Under the pieces are notes generated by a model. That model did not search any database. It was not told where the DNA came from and saw only the letters and a list, made by a program, of their open reading frames with translations. Both the position numbers and the translations under genes were made by a program. From Bacteroidales bacterium UBA2800 (GTDB taxonomy: Bacteria > Bacteroidota > Bacteroidia > Bacteroidales > Paludibacteraceae): a stretch of 21,735 nucleotides of DNA. How positions within the stretch are numbered: the stretch's first letter is position 1; each line of letters starts with the position of its first letter. Of the stretch, positions 1 to 8,331 are shown piece by piece. The stretch lies in the NCBI GenBank assembly GCA_002351925.1, contig DEHM01000005.1, forward strand, positions 102,841 to 124,575. Direction: 5' to 3'.

Positions 1-560
1 AGCAGATCAACGAGGAGATTATCTGCGACGAGGCACATGCTGACAGCGGATTGAAGGCTACAATACTACGCTATTTCAATCCCATCGGAGCTCATCCGTC
101 GGCACTCATCGGTGAGTTGCCTAACGGCGTGCCGCAGAACCTGTTGCCGTTTGTCACGCAGACTGCGGCCGGACTGCGCAAGGAACTGAAAGTGTTTGGC
201 GACGACTACAACACGCCGGACGGATCGTGTATACGTGACTATATCTACGTAGTGGATCTGGCGAAGGCGCATGTGAAGGCGATAGACCGTATGCTGCATG
301 TGGCTGATCGCGAGCAGGTGGAGGTGTTCAACCTGGGAACAGGACGAGGACTGAGCGTGCTGGAGATTATCCGCGGCTTTGAGAAGGCGACAGGCGTGAA
401 GATACCGTACTCCATCGTCGGCCGTCGCGAGGGTGATATAGAGCAAGTATGGGCAGAACCCAAGAAAGCCAATACGGTGCTGGGCTGGAAAGCCGACACG
501 CCTATTGCCGATGTGCTGGCCAGCGCATGGAAATGGGAGAAACATATTAGAAAACTATAA
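1..560 (+). CDS. galE: UDP-glucose 4-epimerase, C-terminal part (5' end outside window)
   Basis: Partial gene: the reading frame is already open at base 3, so the true start lies upstream, and a TTG at 51 is only an internal codon. GalE is a cytoplasmic NAD-dependent short-chain dehydrogenase/reductase that interconverts UDP-glucose and UDP-galactose, supplying galactosyl donors for surface glycans. The visible part is the substrate-binding half. It shows RYFNPIGAHPSALIGE, the PQNLLPFV segment, KVFGDDYNTPDGSCIRDYI and NLGTGRGLSVLE, all characteristic of GalE rather than of dTDP-glucose dehydratases. About 186 codons are present, against a usual protein length near 340. The stop is 6 bases before the manA start, so the two are probably cotranscribed. 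Confidence 0.95.
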   Translation, partial: QINEEIICDEAHADSGLKATILRYFNPIGAHPSALIGELPNGVPQNLLPFVTQTAAGLRKELKVFGDDYNTPDGSCIRDYIYVVDLAKAHVKAIDRMLHVADREQVEVFNLGTGRGLSVLEIIRGFEKATGVKIPYSIVGRREGDIEQVWAEPKKANTVLGWKADTPIADVLASAWKWEKHIRKL

Positions 561-566
561 GCTGTT

Positions 567-1568
567 ATGCTATACCCCTTTAAATTCACACCGCAACTGT
601 TTCACAAGATCTGGGGCGGACATACAATCGAGAAATGGTACAATCACGTGCCGGCTGACTATGAGAACGTAGGCGAGTCGTGGGTGATGTCGGATGTGGA
701 GAAATATCCGACCGAGGTGTGCAACGGTTCGCATGCCGGTGACACGCTGCAAGACTTGCTGGAAGTCTATCTGGACGAGCTGGTCGGCGGTAAGGTGTAC
801 GAGCAATTCGGCACCCATTTCCCGCTGCTGTTGAAGTTCATCGATGCGACCGACGACCTGTCGATACAGGTGCACCCGGACGACGAGTACGCCCTGGACA
901 ACGAGCACTCGCTGGGGAAGACCGAGATGTGGTATGTGTTGCCTTCGGCACCGGAAGCGGCTGTCTATCTGGGCTGGAATCAGGAGATGAATGCCTCGCT
1001 GATCCATGCGGCTATTGCCGGTGGGACGCTGGCTAACTACCTGAAGGAATATCCGGTGAAAGCCGGCGATGTGGCGTATATACCGTCGGGTACGGTACAC
1101 GCCATGCGGCGAAACACCATCGTAGCAGAGATACAGGAGAACAGCGATATCACCTATCGTCTGTACGACTACAACCGCGTAGGTAACGACGGCCGTATGC
1201 GTCCGCTGAAACTGGACAAGGCGCTGGAGGTAATGGATTTTGCGCCGACGAAAGAAGCTACTGTGGAGCACCATGAGGCCTCGATGAACAAGGTGGACAG
1301 CCTGAAGCAGACGCCGTACTTTACAGCTAACTTACTCAGCCTGGATAAAGCTGTGCAGCGCGACTACGCGCCGCTGGATTCGTTTGTGGCGTATATGTGC
1401 GTGGAGGGAAGTGCCACGATAGAGACCTTGGATGCAGAGGTGGAGGAGAATAAGGCCGTTGAGATACGCCAAGGCGAGGCGGTGCTGATACCCGCTGTGC
1501 TCAACGACATCGTTCTCACGCCGAATGACAGTTGCAAACTGATAGAAGTATATCTGGACCTGAAATGA
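567..1568 (+). CDS. manA: Mannose-6-phosphate isomerase, class I (ManA type)
   Basis: This 333-residue cytoplasmic zinc metalloenzyme interconverts fructose-6-phosphate and mannose-6-phosphate, the entry to GDP-mannose and its derivatives. The cupin-like core shows the expected zinc ligands: Gln101 and His103 in SIQVHPDDEYA, Glu120 in KTEMWYV, and His178 in YIPSGTVHAM. The length fits the shorter bacterial class I enzymes. The start is the ATG 6 bases after galE; there is no clear Shine-Dalgarno site, as is usual in Bacteroidota. The stop overlaps the next start as ATGA, implying translational coupling. Placement inside a glycan operon suggests it feeds surface polysaccharide rather than mannose catabolism. 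That role is inferred; the enzyme family is clear. Confidence 0.93.
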   Translation: MLYPFKFTPQLFHKIWGGHTIEKWYNHVPADYENVGESWVMSDVEKYPTEVCNGSHAGDTLQDLLEVYLDELVGGKVYEQFGTHFPLLLKFIDATDDLSIQVHPDDEYALDNEHSLGKTEMWYVLPSAPEAAVYLGWNQEMNASLIHAAIAGGTLANYLKEYPVKAGDVAYIPSGTVHAMRRNTIVAEIQENSDITYRLYDYNRVGNDGRMRPLKLDKALEVMDFAPTKEATVEHHEASMNKVDSLKQTPYFTANLLSLDKAVQRDYAPLDSFVAYMCVEGSATIETLDAEVEENKAVEIRQGEAVLIPAVLNDIVLTPNDSCKLIEVYLDLK

Positions 1569-3079
1569 TTCGCGAAGGTTGGCATAGACGTATTCTGGTG
1601 GACCTGCTGGTATGGGTGCTGGCAGCGCTGGGCTGTCTGCTCTGGCGCTGGGTGTCCGACAAGAGCGAGATAGTCAACTATTGGTCGCTCTTCGGCATAC
1701 TGGCCGTGCTGTGGGTATGTCTGGGCTTCTGTGTGCAACTGTATCGTTCGTATAAAGTAGTGTGGCTCTGGCAGTCGCTGCTCTCGGTAGTGGCGGATGC
1801 GGGCCTGCTGATAGCGGCTTGCTGGTGGCTGTTGCCCCAGTTGCCGTATAACCTCTCGCCGCGCGTGGCGATGTGGACGATATTGCTGGTGGCGGCCATG
1901 GAGACGATAGTCATCATCCTGGAGCATTACTGGAAATACGCCACCAACATGACGGTGCCGGTCATGAAGATCGAGCAACGCCGTCATGCACAAGTGACGC
2001 GTGAGGAACATAAGCGGCGCAAAGAGTCGATCGCGTCGATCCACCAGTCGGTACTGTCGGTGACGACGGAGGCAGACTACTACATGCTTCGTAAACGTGC
2101 ACGGCTGGACTCTAACCTGACGAAAGTGCTGTGCGACCATACGCAGTTCAGCCTGCTGCAGATACCTGATTATCAGTACGCGACGCTGGTGGACATGACT
2201 TTGCTGAACGACATGCGAGGCATCAACAAACACCTGTGTGTAGTGAATCAGAAACTACCGGACGAAGGGCGTTACGTATGTTGCTACCGGCCGCAAGAGT
2301 ATATCAAGCAGAAGATACTGAACCGCTATCCGTGGGGAATAAACTGGTTGGTTTACTGCCTCTATTTCTTCCACAAACGCGTATGGCCGCGACTGACTCT
2401 GACGAGTAGGTTGTACTACGACGTGACGAAAGGACGGAAGCGAATGCTGAGTAAGACGGAGGTGCTCGGACGACTCTATTACTGCGGTTTTGAGGTGGAC
2501 GAAGTAGTGCCGATGGGGCATATAGAATATGTGTTTGCCCATCGTCATTCGCAGCCCTATCCGCAGGAGCAGATTAAGGTATATGGTCCGCTGATAAAGT
2601 TGCCGCGTGTATGTAAGAACAAGGAAATCAAGTATTTCTATAAGTTCCGTACGATGCATCCGTATGCCGAGTATATCCAGAAGTATGTGTTTGACGCGCG
2701 TGGTGGAATGGATATCGCCGACAAGAGCAACGATGATTTCCGTATCACGACGTGGGGTAAGTTTATGCGTAAGTACTGGTTGGACGAACTACCGATGTTG
2801 ATCAACTGGCTGAAGGGCGATGTGAAACTGGTAGGTGTGCGCCCGATTAGCAAGACGATGTTCGAGACCTATCCGAAATGGCTGCAGGACAAGCGTACGC
2901 TGTCTCGTCCAGGCTTGATACCGCCGTTCTATATAGACCATCCGGATACGTTTGAAGAGCTCTTTGCGAGCGAAGACCGATACCTGACGGAATACCTGGC
3001 ACACCCGTTGCGAACGGATATCAAGTATTTCTTCCTAACGATGCGTTCCATCCTAATGCGTAAGACTCATAGTGCATGA
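1565..3079 (+). CDS. Polyprenyl-phosphate sugar-phosphate transferase, Bacteroidetes type
   Basis: Predicted membrane enzyme of 504 residues that would move a sugar phosphate from a nucleotide sugar to undecaprenyl phosphate, starting a lipid-linked glycan. The start is the ATG of an ATGA overlap with manA. Four hydrophobic segments lie near residues 10-30, 39-60, 70-92 and 101-121. The C-terminal catalytic domain (about 338-500) has YKFRTMHPYAEY, DDFRITTWGKFMRKYW, LDELPMLINWLKGDVKLVG and VRPIS, which are bacterial sugar transferase (PF02397) signatures. The stretch just before YKFRTM lacks the usual KR-x-x-D membrane re-entrant helix. Residues about 165-330 instead look like the back half of a class I methyltransferase fold (VDMTLL, LSKTEVLGRLYYCGFEVDEV) without a visible SAM-binding loop; that reading is inference. 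The sugar specificity cannot be told. Confidence 0.88.
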   Translation: MIREGWHRRILVDLLVWVLAALGCLLWRWVSDKSEIVNYWSLFGILAVLWVCLGFCVQLYRSYKVVWLWQSLLSVVADAGLLIAACWWLLPQLPYNLSPRVAMWTILLVAAMETIVIILEHYWKYATNMTVPVMKIEQRRHAQVTREEHKRRKESIASIHQSVLSVTTEADYYMLRKRARLDSNLTKVLCDHTQFSLLQIPDYQYATLVDMTLLNDMRGINKHLCVVNQKLPDEGRYVCCYRPQEYIKQKILNRYPWGINWLVYCLYFFHKRVWPRLTLTSRLYYDVTKGRKRMLSKTEVLGRLYYCGFEVDEVVPMGHIEYVFAHRHSQPYPQEQIKVYGPLIKLPRVCKNKEIKYFYKFRTMHPYAEYIQKYVFDARGGMDIADKSNDDFRITTWGKFMRKYWLDELPMLINWLKGDVKLVGVRPISKTMFETYPKWLQDKRTLSRPGLIPPFYIDHPDTFEELFASEDRYLTEYLAHPLRTDIKYFFLTMRSILMRKTHSA

Positions 3080-4175
3080 CGTGTATCTCCATATGGTTCG
3101 TGCGGCACTGTGGCAACAGCCGTTAGGGCAGGTGACCTGTAGCGAAGAACAGTTGCAGGAACTGCTGCGTATCCATATGCAGCAAGGAACGGCAGCGCTG
3201 GTTTTTCCGCTGTTGCTGCAAGAACCGTTGGTTTCTTCGTACGCGCGCACGCAGATGCTGAGCGTGTGTGCGCAAACGATGCAACAGCAGGTGCAACTGC
3301 AACATATTCTGACCAAGTCGTGGGCGGCGCTGGAGCAAGCCGGCATACAGCCCGTATTGCTCAAGGGAGCAGGCCTGGCCGCACTCTACCCGGAGATGCA
3401 TCAGCGTGCATGGGGCGATATCGACCTGTTTGTCGGCAAGGCGAACTATCATACGGCTTGTGCAACAATGCGGGCGTGTTTCCCCGATGCGTTGAAGTTT
3501 GATGAGGAACTGGAGCACTACAAGCACTATAACCTGATAGCCGACGGCGTGTCGATTGAGCTGCACCGCGTGACGGTAGACCTGCAACACCCGCTGGACG
3601 CACGGCGTTATGCGGAGATGGAGGCATGGGGCATGGCTCATAGCGAGCCGCTGACGCTGAACGGGCTGCCTGTGCGTGTGCCGGCACCGACATTTAACGT
3701 GCTGTTTGTGTTCCTGCATGCGTGGGAACATATGCTGACGCAAGGCGCTAACATGCGGCAGTTGTGCGACCTGGCGCTGTTGCAGCACCGCTATCGGGAT
3801 AATGTTGATGAACGAGTGTTACTGGGCTGGCTCAAGTCGCTCCGATTGCTGGACGTATGGCAGTTGGTCCAGTACTGTATGGTACAAAGTCTAGGATTGC
3901 CCCGACCGAGTGCGCTATTCTTCTCGACGGAGGTTGCTGATCGGGCGGAACGACTGCTGGCTGATCTGCTGGAGAGCAAGATGAGAGAGACGAAAGAGGA
4001 GAAGGAAGAGAAGCGGGTGAATAGGTTTGTAAGGAAATGGGAGACGATGAAGGGGCGGAACAGGAATGCGGAGCGGATAGCGCAGTACAGTCCGCAGTAC
4101 GCGCGGCATATGCGGGCGACGACGTGGTGGCACGGCCTGTCGCGGTTGTTCGCCAAAGACAGAAAATGGGAATAA
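3072..4175 (+). CDS. Nucleotidyltransferase family protein (PF14907-like)
   Basis: Protein of 367 residues resembling the uncharacterised nucleotidyltransferase family PF14907. The core is LLKGAGLAALYP (residues 96-107) followed by RAWGDIDLFV (112-121). Lys98 and the aspartates Asp116 and Asp118 match the metal-binding DxD of polymerase-beta-type nucleotidyltransferases. A later LIADGVSIELH may supply the third acidic residue. The C-terminal 50 residues are strongly basic and charged, rich in E, K and R. The function is unknown; members are common in polysaccharide loci. GTG at 3072 overlaps the upstream stop by 8 bases. An in-frame GTG at 3081 and ATG at 3093 are possible alternatives, so the N-terminus is uncertain. 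Its stop lies inside the first copy of a 16-base repeat. Confidence 0.82.
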   Translation: MHDVYLHMVRAALWQQPLGQVTCSEEQLQELLRIHMQQGTAALVFPLLLQEPLVSSYARTQMLSVCAQTMQQQVQLQHILTKSWAALEQAGIQPVLLKGAGLAALYPEMHQRAWGDIDLFVGKANYHTACATMRACFPDALKFDEELEHYKHYNLIADGVSIELHRVTVDLQHPLDARRYAEMEAWGMAHSEPLTLNGLPVRVPAPTFNVLFVFLHAWEHMLTQGANMRQLCDLALLQHRYRDNVDERVLLGWLKSLRLLDVWQLVQYCMVQSLGLPRPSALFFSTEVADRAERLLADLLESKMRETKEEKEEKRVNRFVRKWETMKGRNRNAERIAQYSPQYARHMRATTWWHGLSRLFAKDRKWE

Positions 4176-4211
4176 GGAGTGAGTCAGAACGGAAGTGGGA
4201 ATAAGGAGTGA
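4167..4211 (+). repeat. 16-bp direct repeat at a gene junction (period 29)
   Basis: The 16-mer TGGGAATAAGGAGTGA occurs at 4167-4182 and again at 4196-4211. The first copy carries the stop codon of the nucleotidyltransferase gene. The second carries the GTG start of the next gene, with AAGGAG directly before it. The first copy holds an equivalent GTG (4179), which would open a 10-codon frame ending on TGA at 4209-4211. It looks like a small tandem duplication of the stop/start junction that turned an overlap into a 32-base gap. Confidence 0.85.
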
Positions 4212-5770
4212 AACACCTGAAATACATATTGCTGGCAGTCAACATCGCGTATTTTGCATTGATGGCAAAGGTGTTGCCGATGCAGTTTGAGGAGAACGAC
4301 GATGTGATGATGACGATGATCGCCAATGGTACGTATTCCGGTACGCCGGACTACCACTTGGTGTACATCAACGTAATCTACGGCAAGGTGTTGGCGTGGC
4401 TGTATAGCTTGACGACGGCGATAGAGTGGTACACGCTGGCGTTTGTGATGCTGCATATACTGTCGATGACGGTGCTGAGTTACAGCCTGTTGACTACGCC
4501 GAATCGTGCGCGCTGGGAGAAGGTGCTGTGGCTGGGTGTGCTGTATATCCTTTGGGCGCGCGTCATCGTCGCTATGCAGTTTACGACGACGGCAGGTTTG
4601 ACCTGTCTGGCCGGCTGTGTGCTGTTGCTGCGTGGTACGCCACGTAGCCAGTGGACAGGTGTCGCGTTGGTAGTCATTGCTGCCCTGATACGTTTTGTGG
4701 CAGCGGGATTGGTGGGACTGCTGATGGCACCCATCATCCTCTATACGCTGGGTCGTCGGTGGCGGCAGTACGTGCCTATCGTGGTGATGTTGATGCTGGT
4801 GGTAGGTTGCAGGGCGGTGAATGCGCGGACGTACGCTCAGGATCCGGAATGGCAGACCTATCGCGAGTATAACCAACTGCGTGCCCAGCTGAACGACAAC
4901 CCGAATGCTTATACGCACGAGGTGCAGTCGCACTTGCCGGAAGGAATAGACCTAATCGACTATGTGTTGCTGTTGCGTTTTATCCCCGATCCGGAGCAGA
5001 TAGATATCCACGCTATCCGTCAGCTGAGTGCGACGGTAGGCAGTGTGCCGATAAAACGACAGATGAAGAACCTGCACCGGCTGGATAAGTATGCCGTGGA
5101 GCTGGGTATCCTCTTCCTGATGCTGATCCTGATGATTCTGACGACCGGCAACCGGAGGAAGTATATCTTCCTGATATTGTACACGCTCTTCTTCCTGGCG
5201 CTGGTGATTCACGTGAGCCTGGACGGTTTTCTGAAGAACCGCGTGTTCCTCTGTATGCTGGTGCCGATTCTGGTGACCGACTATATGCTGTTGCCTGATA
5301 CGACGGGCAAGAAACGCAAGTACGCCCTGTGTCTGGCGATGATCCTGCTGGGCGGTTGGTATACGTGGCAGACCCTGGAGACCGTGGAGAAGAAACACTA
5401 CGTGCGTTACCAATGGACGCACCTGCAGCAGCCGCTGTTGGCCTATGTGCCGGACGACGCGTATGTGGTGACGCTGGGTACGTATATGAGCATGGAGGCT
5501 ACTAATCCGTGGCGCGTGTGGGACTATCCGTTCCACAAGTATGTGCTGGGCTGGATGACGTGGATACCGTTCAACACACCTATCGCCAGCAGTTACCGCG
5601 GGCTGCTGCGCGAAGATATGTATATCTTCACTACCGTGGAATATGAGCGCGAACGCACGGCTATCCCGCGTATCCGCGAACAGATAGAAAAACACTACGG
5701 CGTGCAGACCCGCATACGGCCTATTTGCCATAACGGCCAACACGCCTTGATACAAATACAAGCACAATGA
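4208..5770 (+). CDS. Polytopic membrane protein, possible GT-C-type glycosyltransferase
   Basis: I do not recognise a named family. The 520-residue protein starts at GTG 4208, with a first hydrophobic helix at residues 4-24. An acidic loop FEENDD (27-32) follows, then about eight to ten further hydrophobic segments up to roughly residue 395. A soluble tail of about 125 residues, rich in aromatic residues (MTWIPFNTPIASSYRGLL), ends the protein. An acidic motif in the first extracytoplasmic loop followed by many helices and a soluble C-terminal domain is the layout of GT-C glycosyltransferases, which use lipid-linked sugars on the periplasmic side. Setting and topology support that reading, but no diagnostic motif does. 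A polymerase or acyl-modifying role is the alternative. The stop overlaps the next gene as ATGA. Confidence 0.75.
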   Translation: MKHLKYILLAVNIAYFALMAKVLPMQFEENDDVMMTMIANGTYSGTPDYHLVYINVIYGKVLAWLYSLTTAIEWYTLAFVMLHILSMTVLSYSLLTTPNRARWEKVLWLGVLYILWARVIVAMQFTTTAGLTCLAGCVLLLRGTPRSQWTGVALVVIAALIRFVAAGLVGLLMAPIILYTLGRRWRQYVPIVVMLMLVVGCRAVNARTYAQDPEWQTYREYNQLRAQLNDNPNAYTHEVQSHLPEGIDLIDYVLLLRFIPDPEQIDIHAIRQLSATVGSVPIKRQMKNLHRLDKYAVELGILFLMLILMILTTGNRRKYIFLILYTLFFLALVIHVSLDGFLKNRVFLCMLVPILVTDYMLLPDTTGKKRKYALCLAMILLGGWYTWQTLETVEKKHYVRYQWTHLQQPLLAYVPDDAYVVTLGTYMSMEATNPWRVWDYPFHKYVLGWMTWIPFNTPIASSYRGLLREDMYIFTTVEYERERTAIPRIREQIEKHYGVQTRIRPICHNGQHALIQIQAQ

Positions 5771-6789
5771 AGAAAATAGCTATCGTAGGCGCCGGTTATT
5801 TGCAGTTGCCGCTGGTGCGCAAGGCACGTGAGATGGGGCTGCAAAGCCTCTGTTTTGCATGGGAGGACGGGGCCGTGTGTCGCGAAGAGTGCGACCGATT
5901 CTTTCCGGTGTCCATCACGGAGAAAGAGGAGATACTGTGTATCTGCCGCGAGGAAAAAGTGGACGGTGTGTGTACGATAGCCAGCGATGTGGCTGCGCCG
6001 ACGGTGGCGTATGTGGCGGAGCAGATGGGCTTGCCGGGTAACAGTTATGAGGCAGCCGTGCGGGCACACGACAAGTACTTGATGCGCGAAATGTTGGTGG
6101 CTGCGGGAGTGGATTGCCCGAAGACAGATGGCGCCAGTCTGCCGGTCATCGTGAAGCCGACCGACCGGAGCGGCAGCCTGGGGGTGCAGAAAGTGGAGCG
6201 GGAAGAAGACCTGGCGGCAGCTATCGCCTTGGCCAAACGCCTGTCGATAGCCGGCGAAGTGATTGTGGAGGAGTATATAGAGGGTCGGGAGATAAGCGTG
6301 GAGTGTATCTCGCAGAACGGTCACCACTATGGGCTGCAGATTACCGATAAGGTGACGACCGATGCGCCGCATTTTGTGGAGCTGGAGCACCATCAGCCTT
6401 CGTCGCTGCCGGCCGATATGCAGGAGCGTATCTTTGCTATCACCCGCCGTGCGCTGGATGCGCTGGGACTGACCAACGGCGCCAGCCACTCGGAGTATAA
6501 GATCACCAAGGACGGCCGTATCGTCGTCATGGAGATAGGCGGCCGTATGGGTGGAGACTTTATCGGCAGCCACCTGGTGCAACTGAGTACCGGCTACGAT
6601 TTTCTGCGCGGCGTGATAGAAGTGGCGCTGGGCGAGCCGATAACTCCGGAGCCCAAGCCGATAGGACGCAGCAGCGTGGTGTATACGGCGCCGGCCGACG
6701 TCAGCTGCAGCGCAGAACGAACAGGATATATTATTTACAAGAACGATGAGATATACGAACAGTCTGTCGGTAGTCGTACCGATCTATAA
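5767..6789 (+). CDS. ATP-grasp domain ligase, substrate unknown
   Basis: ATP-dependent carboxylate-amine ligase-like protein of 340 residues. It opens with a Rossmann-like preATP-grasp domain (KIAIVGAGYLQLPLVRKA). ATP-grasp signatures follow: DKYLMREML (102-110), VIVKPTDRSGSLGV (127-140), VIVEEYIEGREISVE (165-179) and the Mg-binding MEIGGRMGGDF (255-265). Layout is closest to the stand-alone biotin carboxylase/CarB-like enzymes found in natural-product and polysaccharide clusters. These join a carboxylate to an amine through an acyl phosphate. Sitting with an amino-sugar transaminase, it may acylate the amino sugar; that is inference. The last residues overlap the next gene by 44 bases and the protein is somewhat short at the C-terminus for this class, where 380-400 residues is common. 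The start is set by ATGA overlap. Confidence 0.87.
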   Translation: MKKIAIVGAGYLQLPLVRKAREMGLQSLCFAWEDGAVCREECDRFFPVSITEKEEILCICREEKVDGVCTIASDVAAPTVAYVAEQMGLPGNSYEAAVRAHDKYLMREMLVAAGVDCPKTDGASLPVIVKPTDRSGSLGVQKVEREEDLAAAIALAKRLSIAGEVIVEEYIEGREISVECISQNGHHYGLQITDKVTTDAPHFVELEHHQPSSLPADMQERIFAITRRALDALGLTNGASHSEYKITKDGRIVVMEIGGRMGGDFIGSHLVQLSTGYDFLRGVIEVALGEPITPEPKPIGRSSVVYTAPADVSCSAERTGYIIYKNDEIYEQSVGSRTDL

Positions 6790-7675
6790 CGACCAGGAAG
6801 TCATTGCCGAACTGCTGCGGCGCGTGACGGCGGTGGTGGAGACCCTTGTGAAGGACTATGAGATCATCCTGGTGGATGACGGTAGTCGCGATAATTCGTG
6901 GACGGTGATGCAAGAGGAGCGTCAGCAGCGTGCGCATTTGCGTATAGCCCGTCTGAGCCGTAACTTCGGTCAGCAGAACGCTATTGCTGCCGGTCTGTCG
7001 CTGACGACCAAGGAGCTGATTGTGCTGATGGACAGCGACCTGCAAGACAGGCCCGAAGATATCCCGATGCTGATCGATGCGTTGCTGGCCGACCCGGAGG
7101 CTACGATGGCTATCGCGCAGTGGGAAGAGCGCAAAGACAGCCGCATGAAGATAGCCGTCTCGCGGCTGTTCCAGCACGTGAGCAACCGTATCACCGATAT
7201 CCACACCATGCCGCGGCTGGGTATCTTCCGCGTGATGAAAAAGAGCGTGGTGGACGAGTTGCGCAATTTCCCTGAACGGACAGCTACTGCCGTCAGTCTG
7301 CTCTACTACATCGGCCATAAATACGTGGCGGTGCCGCTGAAACGTGACGCCCGTTTTGCCGGTAAGAGCGGGTATAACCTGAGTAAGATGCTGAGTCTGA
7401 CATTTGCGCGTATCCTCTCGTTCTCGATGTTCCCCATCCGTATGGTGACCTATCTGGGCGCGCTGCTCTGCGTGGGTAGTATGCTGGCCGCCTTGGCGCT
7501 GGTGATCTACAAACTGGTGGGCAATGTGGTGACCGGTTGGACGAGTATGATGGTGCTGATGTTGTTCCTCTTTGGGTTGAACTTTGCGTTCCTCGGCATC
7601 CTGGGTGAGTATATCGGACGCATCTTTCTGGAGACCAAGCAACGTCCTAACTTCATTATTGAGCAAGTACTATGA
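6746..7675 (+). CDS. GtrB/ArnC-like polyprenyl-phosphate glycosyltransferase (GT2)
   Basis: Family 2 glycosyltransferase of 309 residues that should transfer a sugar from a nucleotide donor to polyprenyl phosphate on the cytoplasmic face. The GT-A domain shows SVVVPIYND (8-16), VDDGS (43-47), SRNFGQQNAIAAGL (71-84) and the metal-binding DSDLQDRPED (96-105). RFAGKSGYNLSKM (203-215) precedes two membrane helices near 230-256 and 263-290. This is the DPM1/GtrB/ArnC architecture. Its product would be the substrate for the paired small transporters downstream. The ATG at 6746 lies inside the ATP-grasp gene (44-base overlap) and gives the normal family N-terminus. The stop overlaps the next start as ATGA. 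The sugar is not identifiable from sequence. Confidence 0.92.
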   Translation: MRYTNSLSVVVPIYNDQEVIAELLRRVTAVVETLVKDYEIILVDDGSRDNSWTVMQEERQQRAHLRIARLSRNFGQQNAIAAGLSLTTKELIVLMDSDLQDRPEDIPMLIDALLADPEATMAIAQWEERKDSRMKIAVSRLFQHVSNRITDIHTMPRLGIFRVMKKSVVDELRNFPERTATAVSLLYYIGHKYVAVPLKRDARFAGKSGYNLSKMLSLTFARILSFSMFPIRMVTYLGALLCVGSMLAALALVIYKLVGNVVTGWTSMMVLMLFLFGLNFAFLGILGEYIGRIFLETKQRPNFIIEQVL

Positions 7676-8331
7676 GCAGAAAAGTAGCTATATTGGGCGG
7701 CATAGGTAATGCGACCGTGGTGGCTGCGGCTATCGAGCATGCGCGGCGGCTGGGCGCTACCGACCTGGAAGTGGCGGGTTTTCTGAACGACCGCGAAGAG
7801 GTGGGTAAGACCTTGGATATGTTCCCCGTGATAGGTCGTGTAGGCGACGCCAAACGCCTATTGGACGAGGGCTATTGGTTCATCAATACTATCTTGCGTA
7901 TCGACGGCAACCGCGAACGTATCGCGCTGTTCGAGTCGCTGGAGCTGCCCGACGACCGTTTGGCGACGTTTGTACACCCGATGGCCTATGTGGCACCGAG
8001 TGTGCAACTGGGTCCGGGCTGCGTGGTCATGCCCAATGTGTCGATGTCGCCGGGAACGCGTCTGGGCAAAGGCTGCCTGATGATGGCCGGCTCGATGATT
8101 GGCCACGACGATGTGGTGGGCGACTTCTGCCATATAGCTGCGCAGGCCGCTGTGGGCAGCTATCTAACGATAGGCAAAGGCGTACATATCGGCCTGAATG
8201 CCACCGTGCGCGAGAACCTGTCGATAGGCGACTATGCGACGCTGGGCGCAGGGGGCGTACTGACGAAGAACATAGGTGAGAATGAGATATGGGCGGGCAA
8301 TCCTGCCGCTTTCCTCCGCTATGCAGATTAA
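7672..8331 (+). CDS. NeuD/PglD-like sugar O/N-acyltransferase (left-handed beta-helix)
   Basis: Acyltransferase of 219 residues. The N-terminal nucleotide-sugar binding part (RKVAILGGIGNATVVAAAI, 3-21) is the Rossmann-like domain of the NeuD/PglD family. The rest consists of hexapeptide repeats forming a left-handed beta-helix, from about residue 107. GHDDVVGDFCHIAAQAAVG (144-162) holds His145 at the position of the catalytic base. AGNPAAFLR closes the protein, as usual in the family. PglD uses acetyl-CoA to acetylate a 4-amino sugar nucleotide, and NeuD O-acetylates sialic acid. With a WecE-like transaminase in the same operon, N-acylation of the 4-amino sugar is the more likely role here (inference). 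The ATGA overlap fixes the start. Confidence 0.9.
   Translation: MSRKVAILGGIGNATVVAAAIEHARRLGATDLEVAGFLNDREEVGKTLDMFPVIGRVGDAKRLLDEGYWFINTILRIDGNRERIALFESLELPDDRLATFVHPMAYVAPSVQLGPGCVVMPNVSMSPGTRLGKGCLMMAGSMIGHDDVVGDFCHIAAQAAVGSYLTIGKGVHIGLNATVRENLSIGDYATLGAGGVLTKNIGENEIWAGNPAAFLRYAD

Noticed and set aside
1364..2233. Long minus-strand open frame of 289 residues opposite manA and the sugar transferase
   Set aside because: The sequence is rich in H, Q and R, typical of an antisense shadow of GC-rich coding DNA, and it overlaps two well-supported genes.
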